From positions 186,001 through 250,000 of the forward strand of contig NZ_BDQM01000001.1 of assembly GCF_002207865.1 (NCBI RefSeq): DNA of 64,000 nucleotides, read 5' to 3'. The number at the start of each line of letters is the position of its first letter. The stretch's first letter is position 1. Position numbers and translations under genes: made by a program. Positions 1 through 10,700 of this stretch are shown here, piece by piece. This DNA comes from Colwellia marinimaniae. Its GTDB lineage: Bacteria > Pseudomonadota > Gammaproteobacteria > Enterobacterales > Alteromonadaceae. The notes under the pieces were generated by a model. The model did not search any database, was not told where the DNA came from, and saw only the letters and a list, made by a program, of their open reading frames with translations.

Positions 1-517
1 TGGTCATGGTAATTTGTTTGCCAATAACAGACTTAATGCCAGCAAAGGCATTTTGCCAAAGACTTGCTGATATCCACACGTATTTTTCTGGTGACTCTAT
101 GGTGACATCATCACCCAGTAATAATTGGCTACCTAACACTGAAATAATGTTACTTGAAGCGTCATAGCGGGTGGTGGCAAAGGTAGTGTTATTGACGATA
201 ACATCTTGCTCAGATGGGGCAATACCCGCCCATTCACCGACATCAGCAAAGTGCTCACTGAAATCGACCAAGCGATTCATGTTCCAATAGGAAACACTCA
301 AGGTATCTGACATATTAAAGCGATAATCAAAGGTTTGCAGCGAAGCCTCATTTTTTACCCCTTGCAACGGTTGATACAACAGGGTCGAGGCAATTGAGAT
401 AACACTTAATACTGCGCCTAAGGTTAAACCCAGGGTTAAAATTAACGGTACACTTAAGCGCGGTAATGAAAATACCCGTGTTATGCCTTGATATAAGGCT
501 TTTTTCAATAAACTCAT
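1..517 (-). CDS. ABC transporter permease (MacB/FtsX-like), 3' part outside window
   Basis: This is the N-terminal part of an inner-membrane permease of a MacB-type exporter. The reading frame from 517 to the window edge (about 172 residues, open) starts [10 protein letters not shown]. It has one hydrophobic segment at about residues 21-46 and then a soluble stretch with the look of the MacB periplasmic core domain. Its ATG overlaps the stop of the upstream ATPase gene as ATGA (514-517), so the two are translationally coupled. With the ATPase and the HlyD-like adaptor it forms a three-gene minus-strand export operon. The substrate cannot be told from the sequence. The C-terminal membrane helices lie outside the window. 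Confidence 0.85.
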   Translation of the reverse strand, partial: MSLLKKALYQGITRVFSLPRLSVPLILTLGLTLGAVLSVISIASTLLYQPLQGVKNEASLQTFDYRFNMSDTLSVSYWNMNRLVDFSEHFADVGEWAGIAPSEQDVIVNNTTFATTRYDASSNIISVLGSQLLLGDDVTIESPEKYVWISASLWQNAFAGIKSVIGKQITMT

Positions 518-1257
518 GCAACCCCCTGTAAAGACTTTTCATTTTTAGCAATGGTGCTTAAATCAGCGCTTACATTAGTGTTGATTTCTGCAACTATTTG
601 CCCATCGAGTAATTGGATTTGGCGACTGGCACAACGTGAATAACGACTATCATGCGTTACCATGACTATGGTGGAGCCGTCTTTGTTAAGTTGCGCTAAC
701 AAGGACATCACCAGATCACCATTTTTACTGTCTAAGTTACCCGTTGGCTCATCCACTAAGATCAGGTCGGGTTTACCGACAAGAGCACGAGCTATGGCAA
801 TACGTTGTTGCTGACCACCAGAGAGTTGGTTCGGGCGATAGTGTTGACGATGTAACATATCAACTTGGCTCAGTACTTCTTCTACCCGCTGTTTTATTTC
901 TGCTTTTTTACCGCCTCTGTGCTCTAACGGCAGCGCCACGTTTTCAAATACGGTTAAGCTATCGATTAAATTGAACGACTGAAATACATAACCAATATGT
1001 TCATTACGAATTTGTGTACGTTGGTCTACTTTTAAACCGGCAGTAGCAATATTAGCCAGCTGATAATCACCCTCACTGGCTGAATCCATTAAGCCCATAA
1101 TTGCAAGTAAGGTAGACTTGCCGCAGCCAGAAGGGCCGGTAATTGCGACAAACTCACCTTGGTTGATTTCTAAACTAATGCCTTGTAAGGCATGGGTTTC
1201 TATTTGCTGGCTATCGTAACGTTTGTGAATGTTTGTCATGGTAACTATATTTTTCAT
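514..1257 (-). CDS. ABC transporter ATP-binding protein (MacB/LolD type)
   Basis: This is the cytoplasmic ATPase that powers the neighbouring permease. The 247-residue protein carries Walker [10 protein letters not shown] at residues 41-49, a Q-loop (YVFQSFNL), the signature LSGGQQQR, Walker [13 protein letters not shown] and the switch histidine in VTHD. The GNLD form after Walker B is usual in the MacB/LolD/FtsE branch of ABC exporters. Length is normal for a stand-alone ATPase of this branch. It is the middle gene of the operon: the adaptor gene ends about 115 bp upstream, and the permease gene starts inside its stop codon. Antimicrobial-peptide, macrolide-like or lipoprotein-related export is possible, but the substrate is unknown. 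Confidence 0.92.
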   Translation of the reverse strand: MKNIVTMTNIHKRYDSQQIETHALQGISLEINQGEFVAITGPSGCGKSTLLAIMGLMDSASEGDYQLANIATAGLKVDQRTQIRNEHIGYVFQSFNLIDSLTVFENVALPLEHRGGKKAEIKQRVEEVLSQVDMLHRQHYRPNQLSGGQQQRIAIARALVGKPDLILVDEPTGNLDSKNGDLVMSLLAQLNKDGSTIVMVTHDSRYSRCASRQIQLLDGQIVAEINTNVSADLSTIAKNEKSLQGVA

Positions 1258-1373
1258 GGAGTTATCCTTAAATATTATCGTTATTGCTACGGAGATAGCC
1301 GTCAGCTTTATTGTTGGTTGGTAACGGGTCGTTCGTTGCTTCTAGTGGTTATTTTTTATTGTTAATTGTACCG

Positions 1374-2612
1374 TTATTCGGTGATGCTCACCTGTTGGTA
1401 CTTGCTGTATTGCTGAGTGTCACTACTGACTATCTGCTCGCCAGGTTGAAGTCCGGCAGTGATCACTAATTTATTTCCTGAAAGCTCGCCAAAGGTGACA
1501 TCTCTTTGTATCAAGGTGTTGTTAGTATCGCGGACAAAAACTCTCTGCTTACTACGAGGACGAAAGCCAGGTATTTGTTCTATGTAGTTAATAGCTAGTT
1601 GATGCCTAACAAATACTTGTGCTGAAATGGATAGTGCTGGGCGGGCATTAGAGGTTAATGCTTGATCAATTACCGCCTCAGCTAACACCGAGCCATTACT
1701 AACCACACTTTCGATACGGGTGATATGGGCTTTGATTATGCCTTTTTGCGTATCAATCAATACCAGTGCATTGATATCTATTTGATCGGCTTGGTTTTGT
1801 GGTAAACGCAAACGCACAATTAACTCTTCATCACTACCCACCTTTGCCAGCGACTGACCTAATTGCACACTTTGGCCCAACTCAACGTCTAAGGATTGTA
1901 GTGAGCCACTAATGCCGGCTTTTACTTTCATATCATCAAGTTGTTGCTCAAGTAAGTTAACTTGTGCTTGTTGCTGGGTAATGGTGATGTCACGCTGGGT
2001 TAGTTGGTGGCCTTGCATTTTGATAAATTGTTTATATTTTCTCTTTTCAAAGTCGAGCCGGCTACTTTCTTGCTTTACCGCTAATTTAGCGCGTTGTAAT
2101 TCTATTTTTGATGCAATGCCTAGATCCAGCAGGTTTTTATTTACCGATAACTCCAGCTGTGCTTTTTCAATTTCGGCTTCAATATCGGCGATGCGACCTT
2201 GAAAATTTAACCGTTCACTTTGTTGTTCATATTTAAACGCTTCTCTTTGCGCTAATTGCTGAGCAAACTGACCCTTAGCGGCATTAACTTCTTGCACCAA
2301 TCTAGGGTTGGATAACTGTAAAATAATAGTGTTAGGGCTGACCTTAGTACCAGGGCGTACTAAAATTTCAGCAACCTTACCTAATGCTGGCGCGGTTAAT
2401 AAACGCTCTTTTGCGGAAGCGAATTCGCCATAGGCATTAGCATAAATATCTAAATCGCCTTGAACTACCGTTTGAAAGCTTAGCTGACTTAACGGCACTG
2501 ACTTAGTTGCTTTGCCACTGACGCTATAACCAGCGTATGCCATTAATAAGGTAAAGCTGGCAATGACGCTCCATTTCTTCCACGGTTGCTTTTTAGTTAG
2601 GGCAATTTTCAT
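1374..2612 (-). CDS. HlyD/MacA-family periplasmic adaptor subunit
   Basis: This is a membrane fusion protein that would link the inner-membrane ABC exporter to an outer-membrane channel. The 412-residue protein has an N-terminal membrane anchor (about residues 15-32) and a first biotinyl-lipoyl half (GKVAEILVRPGTKVSP). A long alpha-helical hairpin rich in Q, E and K follows at about 105-230, then the second lipoyl half and beta-barrel, and a C-terminal region with the usual GLQPGEQIV motif. It is the first gene of the minus-strand operon with the MacB-like ATPase and permease, which makes the system a MacAB-like tripartite pump. The outer-membrane partner is not in this window. Confidence 0.88.
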   Translation of the reverse strand: MKIALTKKQPWKKWSVIASFTLLMAYAGYSVSGKATKSVPLSQLSFQTVVQGDLDIYANAYGEFASAKERLLTAPALGKVAEILVRPGTKVSPNTIILQLSNPRLVQEVNAAKGQFAQQLAQREAFKYEQQSERLNFQGRIADIEAEIEKAQLELSVNKNLLDLGIASKIELQRAKLAVKQESSRLDFEKRKYKQFIKMQGHQLTQRDITITQQQAQVNLLEQQLDDMKVKAGISGSLQSLDVELGQSVQLGQSLAKVGSDEELIVRLRLPQNQADQIDINALVLIDTQKGIIKAHITRIESVVSNGSVLAEAVIDQALTSNARPALSISAQVFVRHQLAINYIEQIPGFRPRSKQRVFVRDTNNTLIQRDVTFGELSGNKLVITAGLQPGEQIVSSDTQQYSKYQQVSITE

Positions 2613-3203
2613 AAAGTTTCACTGTTATTCTTAACTGATGAAATAAGTAATGAAATATCTGTGCCAACTTTAAAGTATACATAACATCAATCACTTAGCC
2701 TTTATTGTGTTTTTTTAATGCTCAATATGTTCGCTTTTAACGGCAGGGTGTTCGAAAGTGAATTTAGCCTCAGCTATATTGATAGGTGTAACAGCAATCA
2801 ATTTAGCGCTATATAAGTTTAGGGTTGTAATACGGTGTAATGTTCTCCTTTTCATCTATGGGGTAAGTTAATACCGTGTTATTAAAATCGCTAAATTGTG
2901 CCATAAGCAATGCCATAATCAATGCTATAACAAAGGCAATAGCACAGCCGATGTCATCGTAATTGTTAGAGGGCACGGCTGTAAGATTTTTTCTGCTGAA
3001 CCCTCCATGATGGCACTAGGTTTTACCGCCAGTGTTTTCCTGTTAATAATGGTCGGCAGGCACGGTAATGATATTGAGTGAACAAGCTGAAATTTGTCGG
3101 TAACGCGGTTATGATATGAGCTAGAGTAAAGCGCTAGTGAAATTGTATCTTGGCTATACTTACTACTAGCAATTTTATTGCTTAAAAGAGGAAAAGAATT
3201 AAT
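2613..3203. other. intergenic region, 591 bp, no convincing gene
   Basis: AT-rich spacer between the export operon (-) and the small plus-strand gene at 3204. It must hold the promoters for both directions, but no convincing -35/-10 pair stands out. A 61-codon frame at 2896-3081 has no ribosome binding site and a composition unlike a protein. Short direct repeats of the type GCCATAA/GCTATAA lie at about 2900-2945. No RNA gene or terminator is evident. Confidence 0.6.
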
Positions 3204-3632
3204 ATGACGGAAGCGCTACCGCTGACCATTAACGTAAATAGCGACTTACTCGACAAATTTACTCAATTAAAATCAATTAGTAATAAGCTTGAAGCGCAGT
3301 TTAATTTTCACACCTTAACGGCTAATTGGTATGGTGATGAAAGACAGGTGTTAGCAATACAACTGTTACTAGAAACACCGCTAAGCTTTAAAGAATGCCA
3401 AAAAGGGCTAAAGAGGTTATCGGCAAGTGAGGTGAGTGTTAGCCATTTTTCTGATGATGTGTTTAGTTGCTTTAATGAAGGCGAGCAGCAATTGCTTTGT
3501 TATATCGCAATCACTAACTCAGAGCTTGACTTGTTGGCGACGCAGCCAAAATTATTAATGGGCTTTATTCAGGTAAAAATACATAAAGTACTGAATTTAA
3601 TTGCCGTTCAGCGGTCTCTGGCTAAGATATAA
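3204..3632 (+). CDS. conserved-type small cytoplasmic protein, function unknown
   Basis: I do not recognise this 142-residue protein. It has no signal peptide, membrane segment or cysteine cluster, and the composition is that of a soluble alpha/beta protein. The start is supported by AGAGGAAA about 8 bases before the ATG. It lies 22 bp upstream of the rsuA-like gene on the same strand, so the two are probably co-transcribed. That pairing suggests a housekeeping role, but nothing in the sequence names it. Confidence 0.7.
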   Translation: MTEALPLTINVNSDLLDKFTQLKSISNKLEAQFNFHTLTANWYGDERQVLAIQLLLETPLSFKECQKGLKRLSASEVSVSHFSDDVFSCFNEGEQQLLCYIAITNSELDLLATQPKLLMGFIQVKIHKVLNLIAVQRSLAKI

Positions 3633-3654
3633 CACCTTGAGGTAAGTAAAAAAT

Positions 3655-4377
3655 ATGGCTATTAGCACCACACGCCTAGATCGTTTTATTAGTGAATCTT
3701 ACCAAGTAAATCGTAAAGCAGTACGCTTGATTTTGGCGCAAAAACGGGTTTATGTTGATGGCGTGGTCGCTACCGATATAGCGCAAATTGTTGATCAGTT
3801 TTCAACTATAGTTTTGGATGGCAACATACTGCAGGCCAATAAAGCGCATTACATTATGCTTAATAAACCTGTTGGTGTTGTCTGTGCCACCAAAGATGAA
3901 AAACATAAAACGGTTATTGATTTACTGGCTGGACAATTTGAGCAAGCAACTAGGGATAGTTTGCATATAGTAGGGCGACTCGATTTAAATACCTCAGGAT
4001 TAGTACTGTTAACCAATGATAGCCGCTGGTCGGAACGATTAACTTCACCGGCACATAAAGTGGCTAAATGCTATCAAGTCCGCCTTGCTAACCCATTAAC
4101 AGCAGAGTATATCAGTGCTTTTGCCCAAGGTATGTATTTTTCATATGAAAAAATAACCACACAGCCGGCAGCACTGCGCATTATTAGCCCCTTTGCAGCG
4201 GAAGTTATCTTAACGGAAGGGCGTTATCATCAAATTAAGCGTATGTTTGGTCGTTTTCAAAATAAAGTTGTTGCCTTACATCGCCAATCCATTGGTCAAT
4301 TAAGTTTAGACAAGTCACTCAATATTGGCGATAGTAGAGCTTTAAATAGTGAGGAAGTAGTTAAGATAAGTGGATAA
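3655..4377 (+). CDS. rsuA: 16S rRNA pseudouridine synthase, RsuA family
   Basis: Members of this family isomerise uridine to pseudouridine in rRNA; E. coli RsuA acts on U516 of 16S rRNA. The 240-residue protein has an N-terminal S4-like RNA-binding domain (about 1-60), the MLNKPVGVV motif, and the catalytic aspartate in GRLD at residue 110 followed by NTSGL. The C-terminal EGRYHQIKRMFG motif is typical of the RsuA/RluB/RluE/RluF group. Size fits RsuA (about 230 residues). The exact target among RsuA-type enzymes is inferred. It follows the unknown gene at 3204 closely, and a weak GGG/CCC hairpin lies just downstream (about 4394-4410). Confidence 0.85.
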   Translation: MAISTTRLDRFISESYQVNRKAVRLILAQKRVYVDGVVATDIAQIVDQFSTIVLDGNILQANKAHYIMLNKPVGVVCATKDEKHKTVIDLLAGQFEQATRDSLHIVGRLDLNTSGLVLLTNDSRWSERLTSPAHKVAKCYQVRLANPLTAEYISAFAQGMYFSYEKITTQPAALRIISPFAAEVILTEGRYHQIKRMFGRFQNKVVALHRQSIGQLSLDKSLNIGDSRALNSEEVVKISG

Positions 4378-4513
4378 AAAAACATCAATAAAGAGGGTTT
4401 ATTGCCCTAAATGCTTGATATTACTTATAATGATATAGGCACTCGCATTTTTATCTTGCTTGGGTATAATGTCATAACGTAAAAAATTGTTTTAAAGTGA
4501 ATGGAATTGTTAA

Positions 4514-4816
4514 ATGAATAAATTATTGTTATTGGCGGTACCGGTTATTGTCTTATTGGCAAGTTGTTCGAGTGTTGATAATGCTTGTGAAGATGTCACC
4601 TTAGCATCTGAACAAATTCAACAGTGTCAGGCATTACATAAGAAAATTGTTAACGCCAGAGGTGATATCCTTATTCGCACAGAGTTAGAGCGTCGCTATC
4701 AACAAGACTGTATTGAAATTCGTTATTATCGTGATGAACGACAAGCAGCTATATGCGGTAACAAACATAAGATAAAAGCAGTTAATAAATCAGCTAAAAT
4801 AGAAGCGCAGCAGTAA
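4514..4816 (+). CDS. small lipoprotein, function unknown
   Basis: This is a 100-residue protein with a short lysine-containing N-terminus, a hydrophobic stretch and a lipobox (LLASC) with the acceptor cysteine at residue 18. It should therefore be a lipoprotein. The mature part is charged and has four further cysteines (in NACED, QQCQ, QDCI and AICG), which could form disulfides. No enzyme motif is visible. A TATAAT hexamer at 4465-4470 lies 44 bp before the ATG and may be its promoter. It is 73 bp upstream of the GGDEF-EAL gene, but co-function is not shown. Confidence 0.75.
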   Translation: MNKLLLLAVPVIVLLASCSSVDNACEDVTLASEQIQQCQALHKKIVNARGDILIRTELERRYQQDCIEIRYYRDERQAAICGNKHKIKAVNKSAKIEAQQ

Positions 4817-4889
4817 GCACACTCCGCTATGATAGCATTTGAACTTTATCAAATGCTTACGAAATAAGAGAGCGAAATAATAAAACGGT

Positions 4890-7505
4890 ATGGTAATTTT
4901 GAAAGTAGCAAATCAACAGGCGAAAACAAGTAAAGCCGCAGAACAGTTAATATGTGCTAAAGAGGCACGTATTGTTAAACTGACTGAGGATGTTGATTTT
5001 TTAGAGAAAAAAAATGCCGACTTACAAGCGCGTTATACCGCATTATTTAAACTGAATCACTTGTCGCAAGAGTGTCTTGATCTAGATAGCTTTTATCCAC
5101 AAGTACATAACACCATTGCCTCGTTAATGACCGCGAAAAACTTTTTTATTGTCTTATACGATCAAACGTTTGATACCTTAGAATTTGTATATTTTATCGA
5201 TGAAAAAGATGAAAAACCCTCAGGGCTTATCGATTATCAAGATTATGAGGGCTCATTTACTAATTTAGTTATTGAGTCAAAACAGCCGTTACTGCTAACG
5301 CCTGAGTTAGAACAAAAGCTCTTCGATAACTATAAAATTAAACAGTTTGGCTCTCGAGGTACTGACTGGTTAGGGGTACCATTACTGCACAATGGCTTAG
5401 TCATAGGCACTATCACCATACAAAGTTATGATGAAAAAACTCGCTATAACGACTCTGATTTAAATCTACTTACTTTTGCTGCCCAACATGTTGTTGGTGC
5501 TATGGTGCGTTTGCAAGATCAACAACGCTTACAAAATGCCGTTAATGCTCGCACTAAAGAATTAATGGCGCAAATTCGTGAGCGGGAAAAATCAGAATTA
5601 TTACAAGAGTCATTATATCGAATATCCGAGTTAACCACGGATATCGAACTAGATATAGGTACCTTTTATAGTAAGGTGCACAATATTATTGGCCAGTTGA
5701 TTAATGCTAAGAACTTCTTTATTGCCAAATACGAACATGATAGCCAAACGCTGCATTTTTCTTATTATCAAGATGAACATGCCAGTAATTTAATCAAAGA
5801 TTTTAAACCGAGAAAACTCTCTAACGGTTATTCCGAATTAGTGTTGCGCCGTAGAGAAACCGTGTTACTGACCTATTCGGAAATGATGAGTTTGCACCTT
5901 GCCGGTGAAACGGCTAAACCGCAAGACGATATTCACTCTTGGCTTGGTGTGCCATTAATTTATTCAGGCCAATTACTCGGTGTTATGGTGTTACAAAGCT
6001 ATCACTATAAAACCACATACAACCAGCAAGATGCGGAGTTACTTAATTTCGTTTCTAACCATGTCTCGGTCGCCATTAAACGCCGAGAGTTAGCTGATTT
6101 TGAGCGGCGCAGCCATGAATTACTTGAACAGCAAGTTAAATTACGCACATTGGCACTCGAAGATGAGATTACTCAGCGTAAACAAGCGGAGAAATTATTA
6201 CAGCATACTGCTGCCCATGATAGTTTAACCGGTCTGCCTAACAGAACCGTGTTTCTTGACTTACTCAATCACGCTATTGCTTGCGCTAAGCGCAAAGATG
6301 ATTTTTCTTTTGCTGTGCTATTTTTAGACTTAGATCGCTTTAAAGTGGTTAATGATAGTTTAGGACATCATGCTGGCGATCTGTTATTAAAAATCATTGC
6401 CCGAGAGTTACTCGCTATTGTCCGTGACAAAGATACCGTGGCTCGCATAGGTGGTGATGAATTTGTAATTTTAATTGAAGACTTACGCTCAAATGAAGAA
6501 GCCTTTGACGTAGCACAGCGCATCACCAAATTTCTTCAACAGCCTTTTACTCTCGATAATCAGTTAGTTTACACCGGTACCAGTATTGGTATTTCGTTTA
6601 GCAATAAACGTTATGATGATGCTAATACCATGCTAAGGGATGCTGATACGGCTATGTATCATGCCAAGGATAATGGCAGAGGGCGTTATGAAGTTTTTGA
6701 TGACAGTATGCATCAAAAAGTGCAAAACGCCTTAAGCCTTGAGGCGGATATTCGCGAAGCGATTGCTTGGCAGGAGTTTATTCCTCATTTTCAACCAATA
6801 CTGCAACTCGATAACCGAGAGCTTAAAGGTTTTGAGGCGTTAGCTCGCTGGCAAAGTACCAAACGTGGTTTTGTTTATCCTAATGATTTTATCCCACAGG
6901 CTGAGGAAACGGACTTAATTCAAGAAATTGATCTGCAAATTATTGAAAAAGCTTGCCAGCAACTGAAGCTTTGGCAAGATAAGTTAGGCTGTCATGATCT
7001 TTATGTCAGCTGTAACTTGTTTGCTAAACAATTTTTTAGAACCAGCTTACCGCAAGATATTGCCAAGGTATTAAAAGACACCGGGTTAGCTCCCCACAAC
7101 CTGCGGGTTGAGTTAACCGAGCGCGCCTTGTTGGAAAATGCTGAGATCGTACTGACCAATATGCAAGCCCTAAAGGATATGGGGGTTAAAATATTATTAG
7201 ACGATTTTGGTACCGGCTATTCAAGTTTAGGTTATTTACACCGTTTCCCCATTGATGTCTTGAAAATTGATCGCTCCTTTATTAGCAATGTCCATGAGCA
7301 TGATAATAATAGTGCTATTATTCGCACCATAGTAGATTTAGCGAACAACTTACAAATGGCAACCATAGGTGAGGGCATTGAAACCTTGGCCGATGCTGAG
7401 TTATTACAGCAAAAAGGCTGCATATACGGACAAGGCTATTATTTTGCTAAACCTATGTCACCGGACGACGCCACGGATTATATTATTGAAAAAATGAGTA
7501 ACTAA
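4890..7505 (+). CDS. GAF-GAF-GGDEF-EAL c-di-GMP turnover protein
   Basis: This cytoplasmic signalling protein could both make and degrade c-di-GMP. The 871 residues contain an N-terminal coiled coil (about 10-50), a GAF domain (about 55-205), a helical linker, a second GAF-like domain (about 240-395) and a second coiled coil. A GGDEF domain follows with intact GGDEF at about residue 521, then an EAL domain with intact FEALARW (about 648), ELTE (about 743) and DDFGTGYSSL (about 771). All main catalytic motifs of both halves are kept, so dual activity is possible; which one dominates cannot be told. Paired GAF domains suggest control by a small ligand. There is no membrane segment. Confidence 0.92.
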   Translation: MVILKVANQQAKTSKAAEQLICAKEARIVKLTEDVDFLEKKNADLQARYTALFKLNHLSQECLDLDSFYPQVHNTIASLMTAKNFFIVLYDQTFDTLEFVYFIDEKDEKPSGLIDYQDYEGSFTNLVIESKQPLLLTPELEQKLFDNYKIKQFGSRGTDWLGVPLLHNGLVIGTITIQSYDEKTRYNDSDLNLLTFAAQHVVGAMVRLQDQQRLQNAVNARTKELMAQIREREKSELLQESLYRISELTTDIELDIGTFYSKVHNIIGQLINAKNFFIAKYEHDSQTLHFSYYQDEHASNLIKDFKPRKLSNGYSELVLRRRETVLLTYSEMMSLHLAGETAKPQDDIHSWLGVPLIYSGQLLGVMVLQSYHYKTTYNQQDAELLNFVSNHVSVAIKRRELADFERRSHELLEQQVKLRTLALEDEITQRKQAEKLLQHTAAHDSLTGLPNRTVFLDLLNHAIACAKRKDDFSFAVLFLDLDRFKVVNDSLGHHAGDLLLKIIARELLAIVRDKDTVARIGGDEFVILIEDLRSNEEAFDVAQRITKFLQQPFTLDNQLVYTGTSIGISFSNKRYDDANTMLRDADTAMYHAKDNGRGRYEVFDDSMHQKVQNALSLEADIREAIAWQEFIPHFQPILQLDNRELKGFEALARWQSTKRGFVYPNDFIPQAEETDLIQEIDLQIIEKACQQLKLWQDKLGCHDLYVSCNLFAKQFFRTSLPQDIAKVLKDTGLAPHNLRVELTERALLENAEIVLTNMQALKDMGVKILLDDFGTGYSSLGYLHRFPIDVLKIDRSFISNVHEHDNNSAIIRTIVDLANNLQMATIGEGIETLADAELLQQKGCIYGQGYYFAKPMSPDDATDYIIEKMSN

Positions 7506-7747
7506 CAGGCAAGTCACTACTGCTGCAAGTCAGCTAACTAGAGTTTTTCAGTATATTCTGCTGTCAACTTGATATTATTCCCTATAAAACTTCAGAAAAC
7601 CCGCAAAATAACCAGCACATTCTGTGGCTGCTCTCCTAAAATGCACTTATAAAATTAATATTGTCATTTACTAATAATATTTTTATTAATAGCAATTCGA
7701 CTATAACTAAAGCAGGATTTAACCTGCTCGCCTTTGAGGAAATAACC

Positions 7748-10700
7748 ATGCTTTATACTGGTTCATTAATTACCGATTGCCCGATTAGACAAAAAATCCG
7801 TGAATTTTATCGTATAGATGAAAATGTTGCCGTTGACCATATTTTACCTGCTGCCGAAGTCAATGTTAGCGCTCGTAGTCGTGCTTGGGAACGTGCCCGT
7901 AAAATGGTGTTACAAATTCGTCAAGACCAAGAAGGTAATGGCGCAATTGATGCGTTGCTTAATGAGTATTCACTTTCATCAGAAGAAGGTGTGGTATTGA
8001 TGTGTTTGGCGGAAGCGTTATTACGTGTACCAGATAAACATACTCAAGATGAACTTATTCGCGATAAAATTTCTCAAGGTCAATGGAGCTCACACTTAGG
8101 CGCCAGTGACTCTATATTTGTTAATGCATCATCATGGGGCTTATTAATTACTGGCTCTATGGTCGATTATGCTGATAAACGTAAAAAAGACCAATTTGGT
8201 TTATTGAAGAAGATCATTGGTCGTCTAGGTGAGCCCGTTATTCGTACCTCTATGAACTATGCCATGAAAATTATGGGTAAGCAGTTTGTCATGGGTGAAA
8301 CCATTAAAGCCGCTACTGTACGCGCAGCTATCAAAGAACAGCAAGGTTATGTCTATTCATACGATATGCTGGGTGAGGGGGCGCGCACTATGGCTGATGC
8401 TGATAGGTACCTTAAAGCCTATCAAGATGCCATCACTGCCATTGGTGAGGTAGCTCTTGCTTCAGGTAAGAACGATCCACGTAAAGTGCCAGGTATTTCA
8501 ATTAAATTATCTGCCATTCACCCACGTTATGAGTTTTCTCATAAAGCACGGGTAATGGCAGAAATAGTTCCTAAGTTAAAGGCGCTATGTTTACAAGCTA
8601 AGCAATACAATATTGGTTTAACGGTTGACGCTGAAGAATCCGAGCGTTTAGAAATCTCCTTAGATATTATTGAAGCTGTGTTTAGTGATAGTGACTTAGG
8701 TGATTGGCAAGGCTTTGGTATAGCGCTACAAGCCTACCAAAAACGTGCCATTTTTGTGGTGGATTGGTTGCGTGAATTAACCTTGCGCACGAAACGAAAA
8801 ATGATGGTGCGTTTAGTTAAAGGGGCTTATTGGGATACTGAGATTAAAAATGCCCAAAAAGATGGCTTAAGTCATTTTCCTGTTTTCACTCGTAAATCTT
8901 CGACCGATGTTTCTTATCATGCTTGTGCCAACAAATTACTAGAATACCGCGATACTATCTATCCACAATTTGCTACCCATAATGCCTATACTGCGGCAAC
9001 CATTGTTGAGCTAGCCGGTGATGATAAAGAGGGCTTTGAATTCCAATGTCTACATGGCATGGGTGATTCTTTGTATGATCAAATTGTTAGAGAGGAAGGC
9101 ATTCAATGTCGAATTTATGCCCCAGTAGGGCATCATGAAGACTTACTGGCCTATTTGGTGCGCCGCTTATTGGAAAATGGTGCTAACTCGTCATTTGTTA
9201 ATGCCATTGTTGATAATTCGCAACCGGTGGAAAACTTATTAGAAGATCCAGTAGAGAAAACCCTGCGCTTAAAAGTTAAATACAATAATCAAATAACACT
9301 GCCAATGGATCTTTACCAAGGTGAAGGTGAGCAAGGCCGTAATAATTCAAAAGGTTTAGATTTAACCGATATTAATGAAATAATGCCATTAAAAGCGGCC
9401 TTAGATACTTGGTTTGTTGAGCATTTACTTACTGAAAGTGAGGTACCTGAAGGAGCTAAAGCGGTAAGGAATCCAGCTAATCGTAGTGAAATTATAGGTT
9501 TTCATCAACATGCCAGCAAAGATGATATGTTGGCGATGATTGATAAGGCTGAAACGGCTTTTAACACTTGGTCAACAACGCCAGTAGCTGAACGTGCCGA
9601 GTTACTTGGTCGGGTTGCTGATATTATAGAACGCCATATGGATGAGCTCATTGCTTTGTGTATCAAAGAAGCAGGTAAAGTCGCCCAAGATGGTATTGAT
9701 GAAGTACGTGAAGCCGTTGATTTTTGTCGCTACTACGCCGCCCGCGCTATTGAATTAAATGACGATGAAAGACTAACACCACGGGGGGTGGTGTTATGTA
9801 TTAGCCCATGGAACTTCCCACTGGCTATTTTCTTAGGGCAAGTTGCCGCCGCTATTGCCACGGGTAATACTGTTTTGGCAAAACCTGCGGAACAAACCGG
9901 TTTAATTGCACTGCGCACCATTGAACTGATGAAGTCGGTAGGCTTACCTGAAAACGTAGTGCAAGTGGTAATTGCTCGCGGTAGTGCGGTAGGTAATACC
10001 ATTATTCCTGATAGCCGTATCCAAGCGGTTATGTTTACTGGCTCTACCGAAACAGGGACACTAATTTCGCAAACCTTGGCTGAACGTGGTGGTGAGCAAG
10101 TGCCATTAATTGCCGAGACTGGTGGCCAAAACTGTATGATAGTTGACTCCACCGCGTTACCTGAGCAAGTGGTCGACGATGTGATCTCATCAGGCTTCCA
10201 AAGTGCTGGCCAACGTTGTTCTGCGCTGCGGGTACTGTTTTTACAAGAAGATATTGCTGAGCAAGTTATTAGCATGTTACAAGGTGCCTTAGCGGAATTA
10301 CATGTTGGTAACCCAGCAAAATTAAGTACGGATATTGGCCCAGTGATCGATCAAAAAGCACTTGATGCCCTAAATGCTCATGCCGATTATATGAAGTCAC
10401 ACGGTAAATTATTATACCAATGTGAGTTTTCTGATGAAGTAGTGGCTGAAGATGGTCACTTCTTCTTTGCACCACGCTTATATGAAATTGATGATATTAG
10501 CGTATTAAAGCAAGAAGTTTTTGGTCCGTGTGTGCATATTGTTCGCTTTAAAGGCAATGAAATTGAAAGTGTTATTGATAAAATTAATGGCACTGGTTTT
10601 GGTCTCACTATGGGTATTCATACTCGTATAGAGAATAGAGCCATTGAGTTAGCCAAATTATCGCGTGCCGGTAATATATATATTAACCGTAATATGATTG

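Noticed and set aside
2896-3081. 61-codon frame in the gap before 3204
   Set aside because: No ribosome site, repetitive start and no protein-like composition.
7661-7747. Upstream extension of PutA
   Set aside because: A good ribosome site and the family N-terminus both point to ATG 7748.
9733-10275. 180-codon minus-strand frame inside putA
   Set aside because: Shadow of the aldehyde dehydrogenase domain; no independent support.
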